Shown here in pieces: positions 10,196-19,951 of a DNA stretch of 64,000 nucleotides (position 1 is the first letter of the stretch; every line of letters begins with the position of its first letter). The stretch covers positions 1 to 64,000 of the forward strand of contig JAGWTA010000014.1 in assembly GCA_028869185.1 (NCBI GenBank), written 5' to 3'. The DNA comes from Hyphomicrobiales bacterium. GTDB taxonomy: Bacteria; Pseudomonadota; Alphaproteobacteria; Rhizobiales; Beijerinckiaceae. Made by a program: the position numbers and the translations under genes. The notes under the pieces were generated by a model. That model was given only the letters and a program-made list of their open reading frames with translations, ran no database searches and was not told where the DNA came from.

Positions 10196-10230
10196 CAAAA
10201 AAACCGGCGCGGGGGACGGCCGCGCCGGCT
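10196..10230 (-). terminator. Rho-independent terminator
   Basis: On the minus strand CCGGCGCGG (10220-10228) and CCGCGCCGG (10204-10212 as complement) form a 9-bp GC stem with a 7-nt loop, followed by a run of U (A-run at 10197-10203 on plus). It ends the minus-strand secreted-protein gene at 10272-10634. Confidence 0.8.
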
Positions 10231-10271
10231 GGTTACGCATCGCGCACAAACGCTACGCGCACTAAACCTTG

Positions 10272-10634
10272 TCAGTCGCAGATGCGCACGCGGCGCCAGG
10301 CGACCACCTCGCCCCAGCCGTTGCGCACCGGGCGGCGCGAAATGCGGCACACAGGCGCATCGTCGTCGTCATAGGCCTCGCCATAGGTCGTCGCCGGGTA
10401 ATAAACGCGCGGCGGCGGCGGCGCATAGCCCGGGCCATAGACCGGGCCGCCATAATAGGGTTGATGCGCGCTGGCGGCGCCCGCGATGGCGCCCAGCGCA
10501 ACGCCGCCCGCAACGCCGGCGATGATCGCGGCGGCCGGATCGGCGGCGGCCGGTTGCGCGGTCGTCGCGGAAACGCCGAGCCCAAGGGCAAGGGCGGCGG
10601 CGGCGGCGGCGATCGTGTTCATGACAGGACGCAT
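10272..10634 (-). CDS. Small secreted glycine/proline/tyrosine-rich protein
   Basis: A 120-residue exported protein. It has a signal peptide (MNTIAAAAAALALGLGVSAT, mature end near AAADP), then a glycine-zipper-like AAAIIAGVAGGVALGAIAGA, a low-complexity YYGGPVYGPGYAPPPPRVYY segment, and a C-terminal domain with two cysteines (CRISRRPVRNGWGEVVAWRR ... CD). This layout is common for small periplasmic or outer-membrane proteins of Hyphomicrobiales with no known function. AAGGAGA precedes the chosen ATG at 10634; a second ATG four codons later is possible. A terminator follows it. Confidence 0.7.
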   Translation of the reverse strand: MRPVMNTIAAAAAALALGLGVSATTAQPAAADPAAAIIAGVAGGVALGAIAGAASAHQPYYGGPVYGPGYAPPPPRVYYPATTYGEAYDDDDAPVCRISRRPVRNGWGEVVAWRRVRICD

Positions 10635-10749
10635 TGCGTTCTCCTTTGAAAACCTGTGACGCATAAATAACCGCTTCAGGACTGAATGAAGTCTGAATGT
10701 CCTGTGGCGGGAGTATGGCGCCGCGGCGGTCGTTTCGCGCGCGGGCGGG

Positions 10750-13260
10750 GTGGCGCGTGCGCCGTGCACACCCTATTTTGCAGCTGTGCCCGCCGCCCTC
10801 CCCGCACCTTTCGATCATTGGTTCGCCGCGCGCGGCTGGTCGGTGCGCGCGCATCAGCTGGCCATTCTCGAAAGCGCCGCAAACAACCGCGACGCCCTGC
10901 TGATCGCGCCGACCGGCGCCGGCAAGACGCTCGCGGGTTTTCTGCCCTCGCTGATCGATCTTGCGCAGCCGCGCCGGCGCAACAGCCCCGGCGCGCGGTT
11001 GCACACGCTGTATATTTCCCCTCTGAAAGCGCTTGCGGTGGACATTCACCGCAATCTCGAAATTCCCATCGCGGAAATGGCTCTGCCCATCCGCGTCGAA
11101 ACGCGCACGGGCGACACATCCGCGCAAAAGCGCATGCGGCAAAGACGCAACCCGCCGGACATGCTGCTGACGACGCCAGAACAGCTTGCGCTGCTTCTGG
11201 GAACGGCGGACGGCCCGCATCTTTTCGGCGATCTCAAACGCATCGTGCTCGACGAATTGCACGCCTTGTCCCTGTCCAAACGCGGCGACCTGCTGGCGCT
11301 GTGTCTGGCGCGGCTGCGCACGCTGGCGCCGGGCGCGCGCACGACGGGGCTCTCCGCCACCGTGCGCGAGCCCGACGACCTGCGGCGCTGGCTTGTCGGG
11401 CGCGGGCCGCTGGCCGATGTCGTGATTGCGCCGCCTGGCGCGCCGCCGGACCTGTCCATCCTGCATTCGCGCGCCGAAATTCCCTGGGCCGGCCACATGG
11501 CGCGCCATGCGCTGGAAGAAATCTACGAACAGATTTCCGGCGCGAGACTGTCGCTCGTTTTCGTCAACACGCGCGCGCAGGCTGAATTCGTGTTTCAGCA
11601 ACTCTGGCTGATGAACGAAAAGAATCTGCCCATAGCGTTGCATCACGGTTCGCTCGACGCCGCGCAACGACGCAAGGTCGAGGCGGCGATGGCTTCGGGC
11701 AAGCTGCGCGCCGTCGTCTGCACATCGACCCTCGACCTTGGAATCGACTGGGGCGATGTCGATCTCGTAGTCAATGTCGGCGCGCCAAAGGGCGCGAGCC
11801 GGCTGCTGCAGCGGATCGGGCGCGCCAACCATCGGCTCGACGAGCCTTCGCGCGCCATTCTTGCGCCTTCCAACCGGTTCGAGGTTCTGGAATGCGTCGC
11901 GGCGGTGGAGGCGGCGCGCAAGGGCGAGCAGGATACGGCGGCGCCGCGCGCAGGCGCGCTCGATGTGCTGGCGCAACATGTGCTGGGTACAGCCTGCGGC
12001 GCGCCGTTCGACGCAGACGATCTCTTTGCGGAAGTCACATCGGCTGCGCCCTATGCACACCTGTCGCGCGCGACTTTCGATCGCGTCGTCGATTTTGTCG
12101 CCACCGGCGGTTATGCGCTTGCGGCCTATGATCGTTTTGCGAAAATAAAACGAACGAAAGACGGCTTGTGGCGCGTCGCCAATGCGCGCGTTGCTCAAAT
12201 CTGGCGCATGAATGTCGGCACGATCGTCGAAAGCGACGTGCTCAAGGTGCGGCTGACGGGCGGGCGCACGGCGAGCGAGTCGGGCAAGCAATATCAGGGA
12301 CGCATCGGCCGCGGCGGGCGCATTCTGGGCGAGATCGAAGAATATTTTCTGGAGACGCTGGCGCCCGGCGACACATTTCTGTTCGGCGGCGAAATTCTTG
12401 CGCTGAACGGCATTGTCGAAAACGAAGCGCATGTGCGGCGCGCAGCGGGCGAAGCGCCGAAGGTTCCCTCTTACGCCGGCGGCAAATTCCCGCTTTCAAC
12501 CTATCTGGCGGCGCGCGTTCGCGCGATGCTGTCCGATCCGAAAAGCTGGAAAGCGCTGCCAGAACAGGTGCGCGGCTGGCTGGAATTGCAACGCAAGCGC
12601 TCCGTGCTGCCAGGGCGAAACAATCTTCTGGTCGAGACGTTTCCGCGCGGCGGATTGTTTTATCTCGTCGCCTATCCGTTCGAGGGGCGGCTCGCGCATC
12701 AAACGCTCGGCATGCTGCTGACGCGGCGGCTGGAGCGTGCGCGGCTGTTGCCGCTCGGCTTCGTCTGCAACGATTATTCGCTGTGCGTCTATGGCCGCGC
12801 CGATCTCGGCGGCGTCGATATGGATGCGCTGTTTGCGCGCGACATGCTGGGCGACGATCTGGAGGCCTGGCTGCAGGAATCGGCGCTGATGAAACGCACG
12901 TTCCGCAATTGCGCGATCATCGCCGGCATGATCGAGCGTCGCGGGCCAGGGCGCGAGAAGACCGGGCGGCAGGTGACCGTTTCGACCGATCTCATTTACG
13001 ATACGCTGCGCCGCCATCAGCCAGATCACATTCTGCTGGAAGCGGCCTGGGCCGATGCTGCGAGCGGCCTGCTCGACATTCAGCGCCTTTCCGACATGCT
13101 GGCGCGCGTTGCCGGCCATATTTCGCATCGCGCGCTCGACCGCGTTTCGCCGCTCGCCGTGCCGGCGATGCTGGAAATCGGCCGCGAGGCGGTGTTCGGC
13201 GAGGCGCGCGAATTGTCGTTGCACATGGCGGCCGAGGACCTCGCGAAAGAGGCGCAGTAG
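10750..13260 (+). CDS. Lhr-type DEXH helicase, ligase-associated DNA-damage-response family
   Basis: An 836-residue superfamily-2 helicase. Walker A is at about 53-60 (APTGAGKT), the DEXH box is DELH (168-171), motif III is LSAT, and motif VI is LLQRIGRANHR. After the two RecA folds comes the Lhr-type winged helix plus a large C-terminal domain. The length and the adjacent PdeM gene match the ligase-associated helicase of a predicted DNA repair set. GTG 10750 is the frame start; GTG 10786 (VPAALPAPFDHWFAARGW) is an equally possible start, and neither has a strong ribosome site. Expected role: 3'-5' unwinding of DNA or RNA-DNA hybrids in repair. Confidence 0.88.
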   Translation: MARAPCTPYFAAVPAALPAPFDHWFAARGWSVRAHQLAILESAANNRDALLIAPTGAGKTLAGFLPSLIDLAQPRRRNSPGARLHTLYISPLKALAVDIHRNLEIPIAEMALPIRVETRTGDTSAQKRMRQRRNPPDMLLTTPEQLALLLGTADGPHLFGDLKRIVLDELHALSLSKRGDLLALCLARLRTLAPGARTTGLSATVREPDDLRRWLVGRGPLADVVIAPPGAPPDLSILHSRAEIPWAGHMARHALEEIYEQISGARLSLVFVNTRAQAEFVFQQLWLMNEKNLPIALHHGSLDAAQRRKVEAAMASGKLRAVVCTSTLDLGIDWGDVDLVVNVGAPKGASRLLQRIGRANHRLDEPSRAILAPSNRFEVLECVAAVEAARKGEQDTAAPRAGALDVLAQHVLGTACGAPFDADDLFAEVTSAAPYAHLSRATFDRVVDFVATGGYALAAYDRFAKIKRTKDGLWRVANARVAQIWRMNVGTIVESDVLKVRLTGGRTASESGKQYQGRIGRGGRILGEIEEYFLETLAPGDTFLFGGEILALNGIVENEAHVRRAAGEAPKVPSYAGGKFPLSTYLAARVRAMLSDPKSWKALPEQVRGWLELQRKRSVLPGRNNLLVETFPRGGLFYLVAYPFEGRLAHQTLGMLLTRRLERARLLPLGFVCNDYSLCVYGRADLGGVDMDALFARDMLGDDLEAWLQESALMKRTFRNCAIIAGMIERRGPGREKTGRQVTVSTDLIYDTLRRHQPDHILLEAAWADAASGLLDIQRLSDMLARVAGHISHRALDRVSPLAVPAMLEIGREAVFGEARELSLHMAAEDLAKEAQ

Positions 13261-13344
13261 CGCGCCAGTCTCGACCGAGCGCCACCCAAATTCTTCGGCT
13301 GGCGCCCGCCGCGCCTCTCGCGTCCTTATGTCGATGCGGCTAAA

Positions 13345-14049
13345 ATGCGCCTCATGAATCGCCCCCTGCACCGCGACGCCTTTGCCGCAGACGAGACGCT
13401 TGTCGTAGCGGGCCTTGCGCTGGTCGCCGATGTCGCGGGCGTCTTGTACGAACCGGCGAGCGGCGCGCTGCTGGTCGCCGATCTGCATCTGGAAAAGGGA
13501 TCGAGCTTTGCCCGGCGGGGCATGATGCTGCCGCCTTATGATACGCAGGCGACGCTGACGCGTCTCTCGAGCGCGGTGGCGCGCTACAGGCCGCGCGCGG
13601 TCGTCGCGCTCGGCGACAGTTTTCACGACAACGATGGCGCCAACCGGCTTTCCGGCGATGCGCGCGCCTTGCTGAATGCGCTGCAGGCGGGGCGCGACTG
13701 GATCTGGATTTCAGGCAATCACGATCCCGCGATTCCCGATCATGCGGGCGGCGCGCGCGCGCAGGAAATGCGGCTTGGGCCGCTGACGCTGCGCCATGAA
13801 CCGCGCGCGCAAGCGCATGGCGAAATCGCCGGCCACCTGCATCCCGTCGCCGTGCTTGGCGGGCGGCGGCGCGCATTCGTCACCGATGGCAATCGCCTGC
13901 TGATGCCGGCTTTCGGCGCCTATGCCGGCGGGCTCAACCTGCATGCGCCGGCGATCGCTGGATTGTTTGCGGCGCGGCCCTTCGCCCATGTTCTGGGGCG
14001 CGAACGCGTCTATCGCGTGTGCGTCAGCCGTTGCGCGGCGGGCGTGTGA
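13345..14049 (+). CDS. pdeM: Ligase-associated phosphoesterase PdeM
   Basis: A 234-residue calcineurin-like metallophosphoesterase. Metal-binding motifs in order: ADLHLEKG (D-x-H), ALGDSFHD (GD), WISGNHDPA (GNHD) and GEIAGHLHPV (GHxH). The spacing and the helicase 84 nt upstream identify it as PdeM, a predicted nuclease or phosphodiesterase of the ligase-associated DNA damage response. The ATG at 13345 is the frame start; the ATG at 13354 (MNRPLHRDAF) is as likely. The other two members of that set, an ATP-dependent ligase and an exonuclease, are not in the window. Confidence 0.88.
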   Translation: MRLMNRPLHRDAFAADETLVVAGLALVADVAGVLYEPASGALLVADLHLEKGSSFARRGMMLPPYDTQATLTRLSSAVARYRPRAVVALGDSFHDNDGANRLSGDARALLNALQAGRDWIWISGNHDPAIPDHAGGARAQEMRLGPLTLRHEPRAQAHGEIAGHLHPVAVLGGRRRAFVTDGNRLLMPAFGAYAGGLNLHAPAIAGLFAARPFAHVLGRERVYRVCVSRCAAGV

Positions 14050-15354
14050 TCACGTCAGCGCGGCGCCGTTGAGGCGCAGCGCCTCGCCTGCAAGATACAG
14101 CGAACCGCAGATGAGAATGCGCGGCGGCTGACGCCATTCGCGCGCTGCGAGCATGCGCAATGCTTCCGCAATTCCGCCTGTCTCATGCGCCTTGAGCCCC
14201 AGCGCGCGCGCAGCGGCCGCAACGTCGGCGGGCGCGCGGCCGTAATGGTCGCCCGAAACCGGCACGGCGACGACCTCCTGCGCGAGATCGGCGAAGTGGC
14301 CGAGCATGGCGCGCGCGTCTTTCGTCGCCAATGTTCCGCAGACCAGAGCCAGCGGCGCGGGCTTGCGTTCGTTCATTTCCGCCATGGCGGCGGCGACCAC
14401 ACGCGCGCCGTCTTCGTTATGCCCGCCATCCAGCCACAGTTCCGCATGCGGGGGAACGAGATGCGTCAGCGCGCCGCGCGTGAGCAATTGCAGGCGCGCG
14501 GGCCATTCGACGCGTTGCAAGCCGCGCTCGTAAGCGACGGTGTCCAACTGCGGCGCGATGATGCGCAGGGCAGCAATCGCCGTTGCGGCGTTTTCGTGCT
14601 GGTGGCGGCCCGCAAGGCGCGGCAACGGCAAATCCATCAGACCGCGCGCGTCTTCAAAAATCAGTCGCCCGGATTCCTCACGCATGTCGAAATCGCGACG
14701 CGCCAGCGTGACGGGCGCGTCGGCGCGCATGGCGTCCGCGATGAGAACGCGCTCCGGCCTTTCGCTCTGATAGCCGATAATCGCGGGCGCGCCCTTCTTG
14801 AAAATTCCGGCTTTTTCATGCGCGATCTTTTCGACCGTATCGCCGAGAAATTCCGCGTGGTCGAGCGATACGGGCGTGACGATCGCGGCGGCGGGATGAT
14901 CGATCACATTGGTGGAATCAAAACGCCCGCCAAGCCCGACCTCGAGCAACAACCAGTCGGCGGGAACCTGCGCAAACAGGCGGAAGGCCGCTGCTGTCGT
15001 GATTTCGAAGAAGGTGATAGGCGCGCCGGCGTTGGCGCGTTCGCAATATTCCAGCGCCTCGATCAGCGTCGCATCGTCGACCAGCTCGCCGGCCAGGCGG
15101 ATGCGTTCGTTGAAGCGCACGAGATGGGGCGATGTATAGCAATGCACGCGCTGGCCCGCAGCTTCGAGAATCGCGCGCAGGAAAGCGAGCGTCGACCCCT
15201 TGCCGTTGGTGCCGGCGATATGCACGATTTTCGGCAGACGTTTTTGCGGATCGCCGATCTTTTCCAGAATCGCCAGCGTGCGGCCGAGCGACAGGTCGAT
15301 CTTGCGCGGATGCAACTCGAGCAACCGCGCGAGAATGGCGTCGAGCTGGTTCAT
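14050..15354 (-). CDS. folC: Bifunctional folylpolyglutamate synthase / dihydrofolate synthase
   Basis: FolC (434 aa) adds glutamate to dihydropteroate and then to tetrahydrofolates. It has the Mur-ligase P-loop VHIAGTNGKGSTLAFLRA near residue 45, the folate loop YTSPHLVRFNERIRL, the TPVSLDHAEFLGDTVEKIA region, GRHQHENAATAIAAL, and the C-terminal domain with LWLDGGHNEDGARVV. Length is normal. It is the last gene of the minus-strand trp-accD-folC block, 25 nt after accD, and is convergent with pdeM with no space between the stop codons. Confidence 0.95.
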   Translation of the reverse strand: MNQLDAILARLLELHPRKIDLSLGRTLAILEKIGDPQKRLPKIVHIAGTNGKGSTLAFLRAILEAAGQRVHCYTSPHLVRFNERIRLAGELVDDATLIEALEYCERANAGAPITFFEITTAAAFRLFAQVPADWLLLEVGLGGRFDSTNVIDHPAAAIVTPVSLDHAEFLGDTVEKIAHEKAGIFKKGAPAIIGYQSERPERVLIADAMRADAPVTLARRDFDMREESGRLIFEDARGLMDLPLPRLAGRHQHENAATAIAALRIIAPQLDTVAYERGLQRVEWPARLQLLTRGALTHLVPPHAELWLDGGHNEDGARVVAAAMAEMNERKPAPLALVCGTLATKDARAMLGHFADLAQEVVAVPVSGDHYGRAPADVAAAARALGLKAHETGGIAEALRMLAAREWRQPPRILICGSLYLAGEALRLNGAALT

Positions 15355-15379
15355 GGCGCTCGCCAGCGGCGCATCGGGT

Positions 15380-16240
15380 TCAGGCCGCGCGCGCCGGCTG
15401 CTTGGTCAAAAGCGCAATCAGCCGCGCGAGCGTGTCGCGCATGTCGTGCCGCCTGACCACCATATCGACCATGCCGTGATCGCGAAGATATTCGGCGCGC
15501 TGGAATCCTTCGGGCAGGCGTTCGCGGATCGTCTGCTCGATGACGCGGGCGCCGGCGAAACCGATGACGGCGCCGGGCTCTGCGATGTGAATGTCGCCGA
15601 GCATCGCGTAAGAGGCGGTGACGCCGCCTGTCGTCGGGTTGGTGAGCACGACGATGTAGGGCAGGCGCGCTGCGCGCAGCCGCTGAACGGCGACAGTCGT
15701 GCGCGGCATCTGCATCAGCGAGAACATGCCTTCTTGCATGCGCGCGCCGCCCGACGCCGTGAAAATGATGAAGGCCTGCTTGCGCTTCAGCGCTTCCGTC
15801 ATGCCAGCAACGATCGCCTCGCCCGCAGCCATGCCGAGCGAGCCGCCGAGAAAGTCGAAGTCATGAATGGCGACGACGACGCCCATTTCCTTCAGTTTTC
15901 CTGCGGCAAGGCGCACGGAATCCTGCGCGCCGGTTTTGGCGCGATTGTCTTTCAGTCGATCGGTATAGCGTTTGACGTCGCGGAACTTCAACGGATCAAG
16001 CGGCGCTTCCGGCGTCGGCAAGGTCTCGTAGACGCCGCCGTCGAACAGGCTTTGCAGCCGCGCGAGCGCGGGCATGCGCATATGGTAATCGGAGCTGGGC
16101 ACGACATAGAGGTTGTTTTCGAGATCCTTGTGGAACACGAGCTCGCCGCTCTCGGGACATTTCGTCCAGAGATTTTCCGGCGTGTCGCGTTTCAGCATCG
16201 AGCGGATTTTCGGCGGAACGACGTTGGATATCCAGTTCAT
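15380..16240 (-). CDS. accD: Acetyl-CoA carboxylase carboxyltransferase subunit beta (no zinc ribbon)
   Basis: AccD (286 aa) pairs with AccA to move the carboxyl group from biotin to acetyl-CoA, the first step of fatty-acid synthesis. The crotonase-like fold is visible as [20 protein letters not shown] and [20 protein letters not shown], then [19 protein letters not shown]. The N-terminus is [19 protein letters not shown], with one cysteine where most bacterial AccD have a four-cysteine zinc ribbon. This loss is a feature of several alphaproteobacterial AccD. It lies between trpA and folC, the usual alphaproteobacterial order. Confidence 0.95.
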   Translation of the reverse strand: MNWISNVVPPKIRSMLKRDTPENLWTKCPESGELVFHKDLENNLYVVPSSDYHMRMPALARLQSLFDGGVYETLPTPEAPLDPLKFRDVKRYTDRLKDNRAKTGAQDSVRLAAGKLKEMGVVVAIHDFDFLGGSLGMAAGEAIVAGMTEALKRKQAFIIFTASGGARMQEGMFSLMQMPRTTVAVQRLRAARLPYIVVLTNPTTGGVTASYAMLGDIHIAEPGAVIGFAGARVIEQTIRERLPEGFQRAEYLRDHGMVDMVVRRHDMRDTLARLIALLTKQPARAA

Positions 16241-16283
16241 GTCGGACCTCTTCTGCCCGCCGCGGCGCGGCGCATTGCTTCAG

Positions 16284-17111
16284 TCAGTTGCGCGCGGTGC
16301 GCACGCCTTCGGCAAGCGCACGCACGAGATGTGTGACCGCTTCGACCGTTTTTCCAGTCGCCCGCCCCTCGGCGTCGAGCGAATTCTTCAAGGCGTCGAC
16401 GAGCGCCGTGCCGACGACGACGCCATCGGCCTGAGCGGCGATTGCGCGCGCATTGTCGGCGGTCTTCACGCCGAAGCCGACCGCAACCGGCAGCTTCGTA
16501 TGCATCTTGATGCGCGCGACCGCCGCGCTCACATTCCGATAATCGGCGATCGCGGCGCCCGTGACGCCTGTCAGCGACACGTAATAGACGAATCCCGAAG
16601 TGTTCGAGAGCACGCTGGGCAGGCGTTTGTCGTCGGTGGTCGGCGTCGCGAGGCGAATGAAGTTGAGGCCTGCCTTCAGCGCAGGCAGGCACAATTCGTC
16701 GTCCTCTTCCGGCGGCAGGTCGACGACGATCAGGCCGTCGACGCCGGCGGCCTTCGCCTCGGCCAGAAATTTTTCCACGCCATGCACATAGATGGGGTTG
16801 TAATAGCCCATCAGCACGATGGGCGTATCGTCGTCGGTCTTGCGAAAGTCGGACACGAGCGCGAGCGTCTTGTTCAGCGTCATGCCTGCGCGCAGCGCGC
16901 GAAGACCCGCGGCCTGGATCGACGGCCCGTCGGCCATCGGATCGGTGAACGGCATGCCGACCTCGATCACGTCGGCGCCGGCGCCCGGCAGCGCCTTTAG
17001 CAGCTCCAACGCAGTCGCCTCTTCCGGGTCGCCCCCCATCAGGAAAGTCACGAGCGCGGCGCGGTTTTCCTCAGCGCAACGGGCGAAGCGGGCGTCGATA
17101 CGGGTCGTCAT
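16284..17111 (-). CDS. trpA: Tryptophan synthase alpha chain
   Basis: TrpA (275 aa) cleaves indole-3-glycerol phosphate to indole, which is channelled to TrpB. The catalytic glutamate and aspartate are in [17 protein letters not shown] (E and D at about 49 and 60), followed by [23 protein letters not shown] and [12 protein letters not shown], then the phosphate site [13 protein letters not shown] and [13 protein letters not shown]. The open frame extends further upstream, but [12 protein letters not shown] at 17111 is the normal N-terminus. It lies 94 nt downstream of trpB and 43 nt upstream of accD. Confidence 0.96.
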   Translation of the reverse strand: MTTRIDARFARCAEENRAALVTFLMGGDPEEATALELLKALPGAGADVIEVGMPFTDPMADGPSIQAAGLRALRAGMTLNKTLALVSDFRKTDDDTPIVLMGYYNPIYVHGVEKFLAEAKAAGVDGLIVVDLPPEEDDELCLPALKAGLNFIRLATPTTDDKRLPSVLSNTSGFVYYVSLTGVTGAAIADYRNVSAAVARIKMHTKLPVAVGFGVKTADNARAIAAQADGVVVGTALVDALKNSLDAEGRATGKTVEAVTHLVRALAEGVRTARN

Positions 17112-17205
17112 GGGCGGGTCGCATATCATGGAACGGGCCGGCGGCGAAACCGGCGCTGCCGACCGTTTCCGCGCATTTGCTCGGCAGGCAGCGCAGGGCG
17201 CGCGC

Positions 17206-18414
17206 TCACATCCCGCCCAGATGCTCGGCCACGGCGAAAATATCCTTGTCGCCACGACCGGAGAGATTCATCACCATGAGATGATCGCGCGGCAGCCTCG
17301 GCGCCAGTTCGATCACTTTGGCGAGCGCGTGCGCCGGTTCGAGGGCGGGGATAATGCCTTCGAGTTTCGAGCACAGCTGAAAGGCGGCGAGCGCTTCCTT
17401 GTCGGTGGCCGACAGATAGGTCGCGCGGCCGATATCGCGCAGCCAAGCGTGTTCGGGCCCGATGCCGGGATAATCAAGACCGGCCGAGATCGAATGGCCT
17501 TCGAGAATCTGGCCATCGTCGTCCATCAACAGGTAGGTGCGATTGCCATGCAACACGCCGGGCTTGCCGCCGGCGAGCGATGCGGCGTGCCCGTTTTCGC
17601 GCTCCAGACCGTGGCCGGCCGCCTCGACGCCGTAGATGGCGACCGAGGGATCGTCGAGAAAGGGGTGAAACAGACCCATCGCGTTCGAGCCGCCGCCGAT
17701 GCAGGCTATGAGCGAATCCGGCAAGCGGCCTTCCTGCTCGAGAATCTGCGCGCGCGTTTCCGCGCCGATGATCGACTGAAAATCGCGCACCATCGCGGGA
17801 TAGGGATGCGGGCCTGCGACCGTGCCGATGCAATAAAACGTGTCGTGCACGTTGGTCACCCAGTCGCGCAGCGCTTCGTTCATCGCGTCCTTCAGCGTGC
17901 GCGCGCCAGACTGAACTGGCACGACCTTTGCGCCGAGCATCTGCATGCGGAACACGTTCGGCTTCTGCCGTTCGACATCGACGGCGCCCATGTAGACGAC
18001 GCAATCGAGGCCGAAGCGCGCGCAGGCCGTCGCGGTCGCCACGCCATGCTGGCCGGCGCCTGTTTCCGCGATGATGCGCTGCTTGCCCATGCGCCGCGCA
18101 AGCAGAATCTGCCCCAGCACATTGTTGATCTTGTGCGAGCCGGTGTGGTTCAGCTCCTCACGCTTGAAGTAGATTTTCGCGCCGCCAAGATGGTCCGTCA
18201 GCCGTTCGGCGAAATAGAGCGGGCTCGGGCGCCCGACATAATGCTTGTGCAGACTGGCGAGTTCCGCATGAAAGCCGGCGTCGGCCTTCGCTTTCTCATA
18301 GGCGGCCTCGAGATCGAGGATCAGCGGCATCAGCGTTTCGGCGACGAAGCGGCCGCCGAAAAGGCCAAAGCGTCCCCGCTCGTCGGGGCCGGTGCGGAAC
18401 GAATTCTGTTTCAA
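17206..18414 (-). CDS. trpB: Tryptophan synthase beta chain
   Basis: TrpB (402 aa) joins indole with serine using PLP. The N-terminus [20 protein letters not shown] leads to GRFVAETLM; the PLP lysine is in [12 protein letters not shown], followed by [14 protein letters not shown], the phosphate-binding [17 protein letters not shown] and C-terminal [10 protein letters not shown]. Length and motifs match TrpB1. It sits between trpF and trpA in one minus-strand run. No leader-peptide attenuator with tandem Trp codons is visible in the 81-nt trpF-trpB gap. Confidence 0.97.
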   Translation of the reverse strand: MKQNSFRTGPDERGRFGLFGGRFVAETLMPLILDLEAAYEKAKADAGFHAELASLHKHYVGRPSPLYFAERLTDHLGGAKIYFKREELNHTGSHKINNVLGQILLARRMGKQRIIAETGAGQHGVATATACARFGLDCVVYMGAVDVERQKPNVFRMQMLGAKVVPVQSGARTLKDAMNEALRDWVTNVHDTFYCIGTVAGPHPYPAMVRDFQSIIGAETRAQILEQEGRLPDSLIACIGGGSNAMGLFHPFLDDPSVAIYGVEAAGHGLERENGHAASLAGGKPGVLHGNRTYLLMDDDGQILEGHSISAGLDYPGIGPEHAWLRDIGRATYLSATDKEALAAFQLCSKLEGIIPALEPAHALAKVIELAPRLPRDHLMVMNLSGRGDKDIFAVAEHLGGM

Positions 18415-18495
18415 CGGAGCGGTCTCGATCGTGATCTTCGTTGGGCCGCGCGCAAGGCGACAGGCGGCCTGTCATAGCCTCGAATGGCCGCTGGT

Positions 18496-19149
18496 TCAAA
18501 CCAGCGCGGCGGCTGCGCGCGCATTGGCGATGAAGGCGCGGATTTTGCCCGCGTCTTTCACGCCGGGCGCGCTTTCGACGCCCGAAGACACGTCCAGCGC
18601 CCGCGCGCCGCTGGCGGCAAGCGCGTGCGCGATATTGTCTGCATCGAGGCCGCCCGACAGCATCCAGGGAAGCCCCGCGTCGAAGCCCCGCAGGATCGTC
18701 CAGTCGAAGGCCAGACCATTGCCGCCCGGGCGCGTCGCCGCGCGCGGCGGTTTGGCGTCGAACAGCAACCAGTCGGCGGCGCCGGCGTAGTTCCGCGCCG
18801 ATGCAAGATCGGCGGCTTCGGAAACGCCAAGCGCTTTCATCACAGGGCGGTTGTAACGGGCGCGCAGGGCGCGCGCGCGCTCGGGCGTCTCGCGGCCGTG
18901 CAATTGCAGCATGTCGGGGTCCAGCGCAGCGACGATCGCATCGAACAGGGCGTCGTCGGCGTCGACCGTCAGCGCGACTTTTCGCGCATGGCCCGCAGCC
19001 AGCGCGCCCAGCGGAGCGGCCGTCTGCGGCTCCAGGTGGCGCGGACTCGGGGGAAAGAAAACGAAGCCGACCCAATCCGCGCCGGCGTCCAGCGCCGCAT
19101 TGAGATTGGCTGCGTCCTTCAGGCCGCAAATTTTGACGATGACCGACAT
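18496..19149 (-). CDS. trpF: Phosphoribosylanthranilate isomerase
   Basis: TrpF (217 aa) converts phosphoribosylanthranilate to CdRP in tryptophan synthesis. The catalytic cysteine is in VKICGLKDAANLNAAL and the general acid Asp in KVALTVDADD; other marks are DWVGFVFFPPSPRHL, MLQLHGRETPERA and the phosphate-binding GGLDADNIAHAL, then LDVSSGVESAPGVKD. Length is normal. The start at 19149 (MSVIVKIC) is the family start; the upstream extension overlaps lapA in another frame. It begins 28 nt after the lapA stop. Confidence 0.95.
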   Translation of the reverse strand: MSVIVKICGLKDAANLNAALDAGADWVGFVFFPPSPRHLEPQTAAPLGALAAGHARKVALTVDADDALFDAIVAALDPDMLQLHGRETPERARALRARYNRPVMKALGVSEAADLASARNYAGAADWLLFDAKPPRAATRPGGNGLAFDWTILRGFDAGLPWMLSGGLDADNIAHALAASGARALDVSSGVESAPGVKDAGKIRAFIANARAAAALV

Positions 19150-19177
19150 GTTCGATGAAAACCGGCTTGAACCTGCA

Positions 19178-19534
19178 TCAGGCCGCATCGCGCGGCGGCG
19201 GCAGCGCGGGCGCGGCGGCGGGCGCAGTCGCCTCCGCCAGCTTGTTGCGCAAGCGCTGCGCCTCGTTCTTGAGATCGTCCGCCTCATCGCGCGCCTGCCG
19301 CGCCGCGCGACGGAAGCGGCCTTGCCGCCACCAGACGACGAAACCGCCCGCAAGGGCGCCGACAGCGCCGGCGAGAATGAGATGAATGAAAAGCGGCGCC
19401 GTGATGGCGAAGCCGGGAATGTCGCCGGAGAAGGGATCGAACGAAACGGTCACGCTATGGCGATTTGCGAGCGCAAACAGCAGCAGCGCCAGCCCAATCG
19501 GCAACAGAACAAAAATGCGGAAGAGGATTTTCAT
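19178..19534 (-). CDS. LapA (DUF1049) family membrane protein
   Basis: A 118-residue inner-membrane protein with two helices: IFVLLPIGLALLLFALANR, then a short periplasmic loop (VTVSFDPFSGDIPGFAI), a second helix (IHLILAGAVGALAGGFVVWW) and a cytoplasmic coiled coil (RQARDEADDLKNEAQRLRNK). This is the LapA/DUF1049 layout; the E. coli relative takes part in lipopolysaccharide assembly control. It lies 43 nt downstream of ihfB, the usual neighbour. Confidence 0.88.
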   Translation of the reverse strand: MKILFRIFVLLPIGLALLLFALANRHSVTVSFDPFSGDIPGFAITAPLFIHLILAGAVGALAGGFVVWWRQGRFRRAARQARDEADDLKNEAQRLRNKLAEATAPAAAPALPPPRDAA

Positions 19535-19577
19535 GTGCGTCTTTTGCGTCGTTCGGACTGAAGGCGCACGCAGCCTA

Positions 19578-19865
19578 TCACAATTGTCCGTCGTTCAAAC
19601 GTTCGCGCATTTCCTTGCCGGTCTTGAAGAAGGGCACGACCTTGCGCACCACTGCGACCGGTTCGCCCGTGCGCGGATTGCGGCCCTGACGCGCGTCGCG
19701 CTGCTTGACCGAAAACGCGCCGAAGCCGCGCAATTCGACACGGTCGCCGCGCGTCAGCGCCTGCGTGATCTCTTCCAGAATCGCGTTGACGATGTTTTCG
19801 ACGTCGCGCTGATAGAGATGCGGATTGCGGCTGGCGATCCGTTGGACCAGTTCAGACTTGATCAC
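19578..19865 (-). CDS. ihfB: Integration host factor subunit beta
   Basis: IhfB (95 aa) pairs with IhfA to bend DNA. It has the HU/IHF fold: [36 protein letters not shown], the [19 protein letters not shown] core and the arm [11 protein letters not shown] whose proline intercalates in DNA, then [14 protein letters not shown]. The C-terminal extension LNDGQL and the lapA/trpF neighbours separate it from HU. Located 86 nt downstream of sppA; its own promoter may lie in that gap. Confidence 0.95.
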   Translation of the reverse strand: MIKSELVQRIASRNPHLYQRDVENIVNAILEEITQALTRGDRVELRGFGAFSVKQRDARQGRNPRTGEPVAVVRKVVPFFKTGKEMRERLNDGQL

Positions 19866-19951
19866 GGTTTGGCCCCGCCTTGTTCAAGAAGTTCGGACGC
19901 GAAGATTGCGCGACTCAGCGACGCTGAATGTCGTAGTCTTCAACAGTTCAA

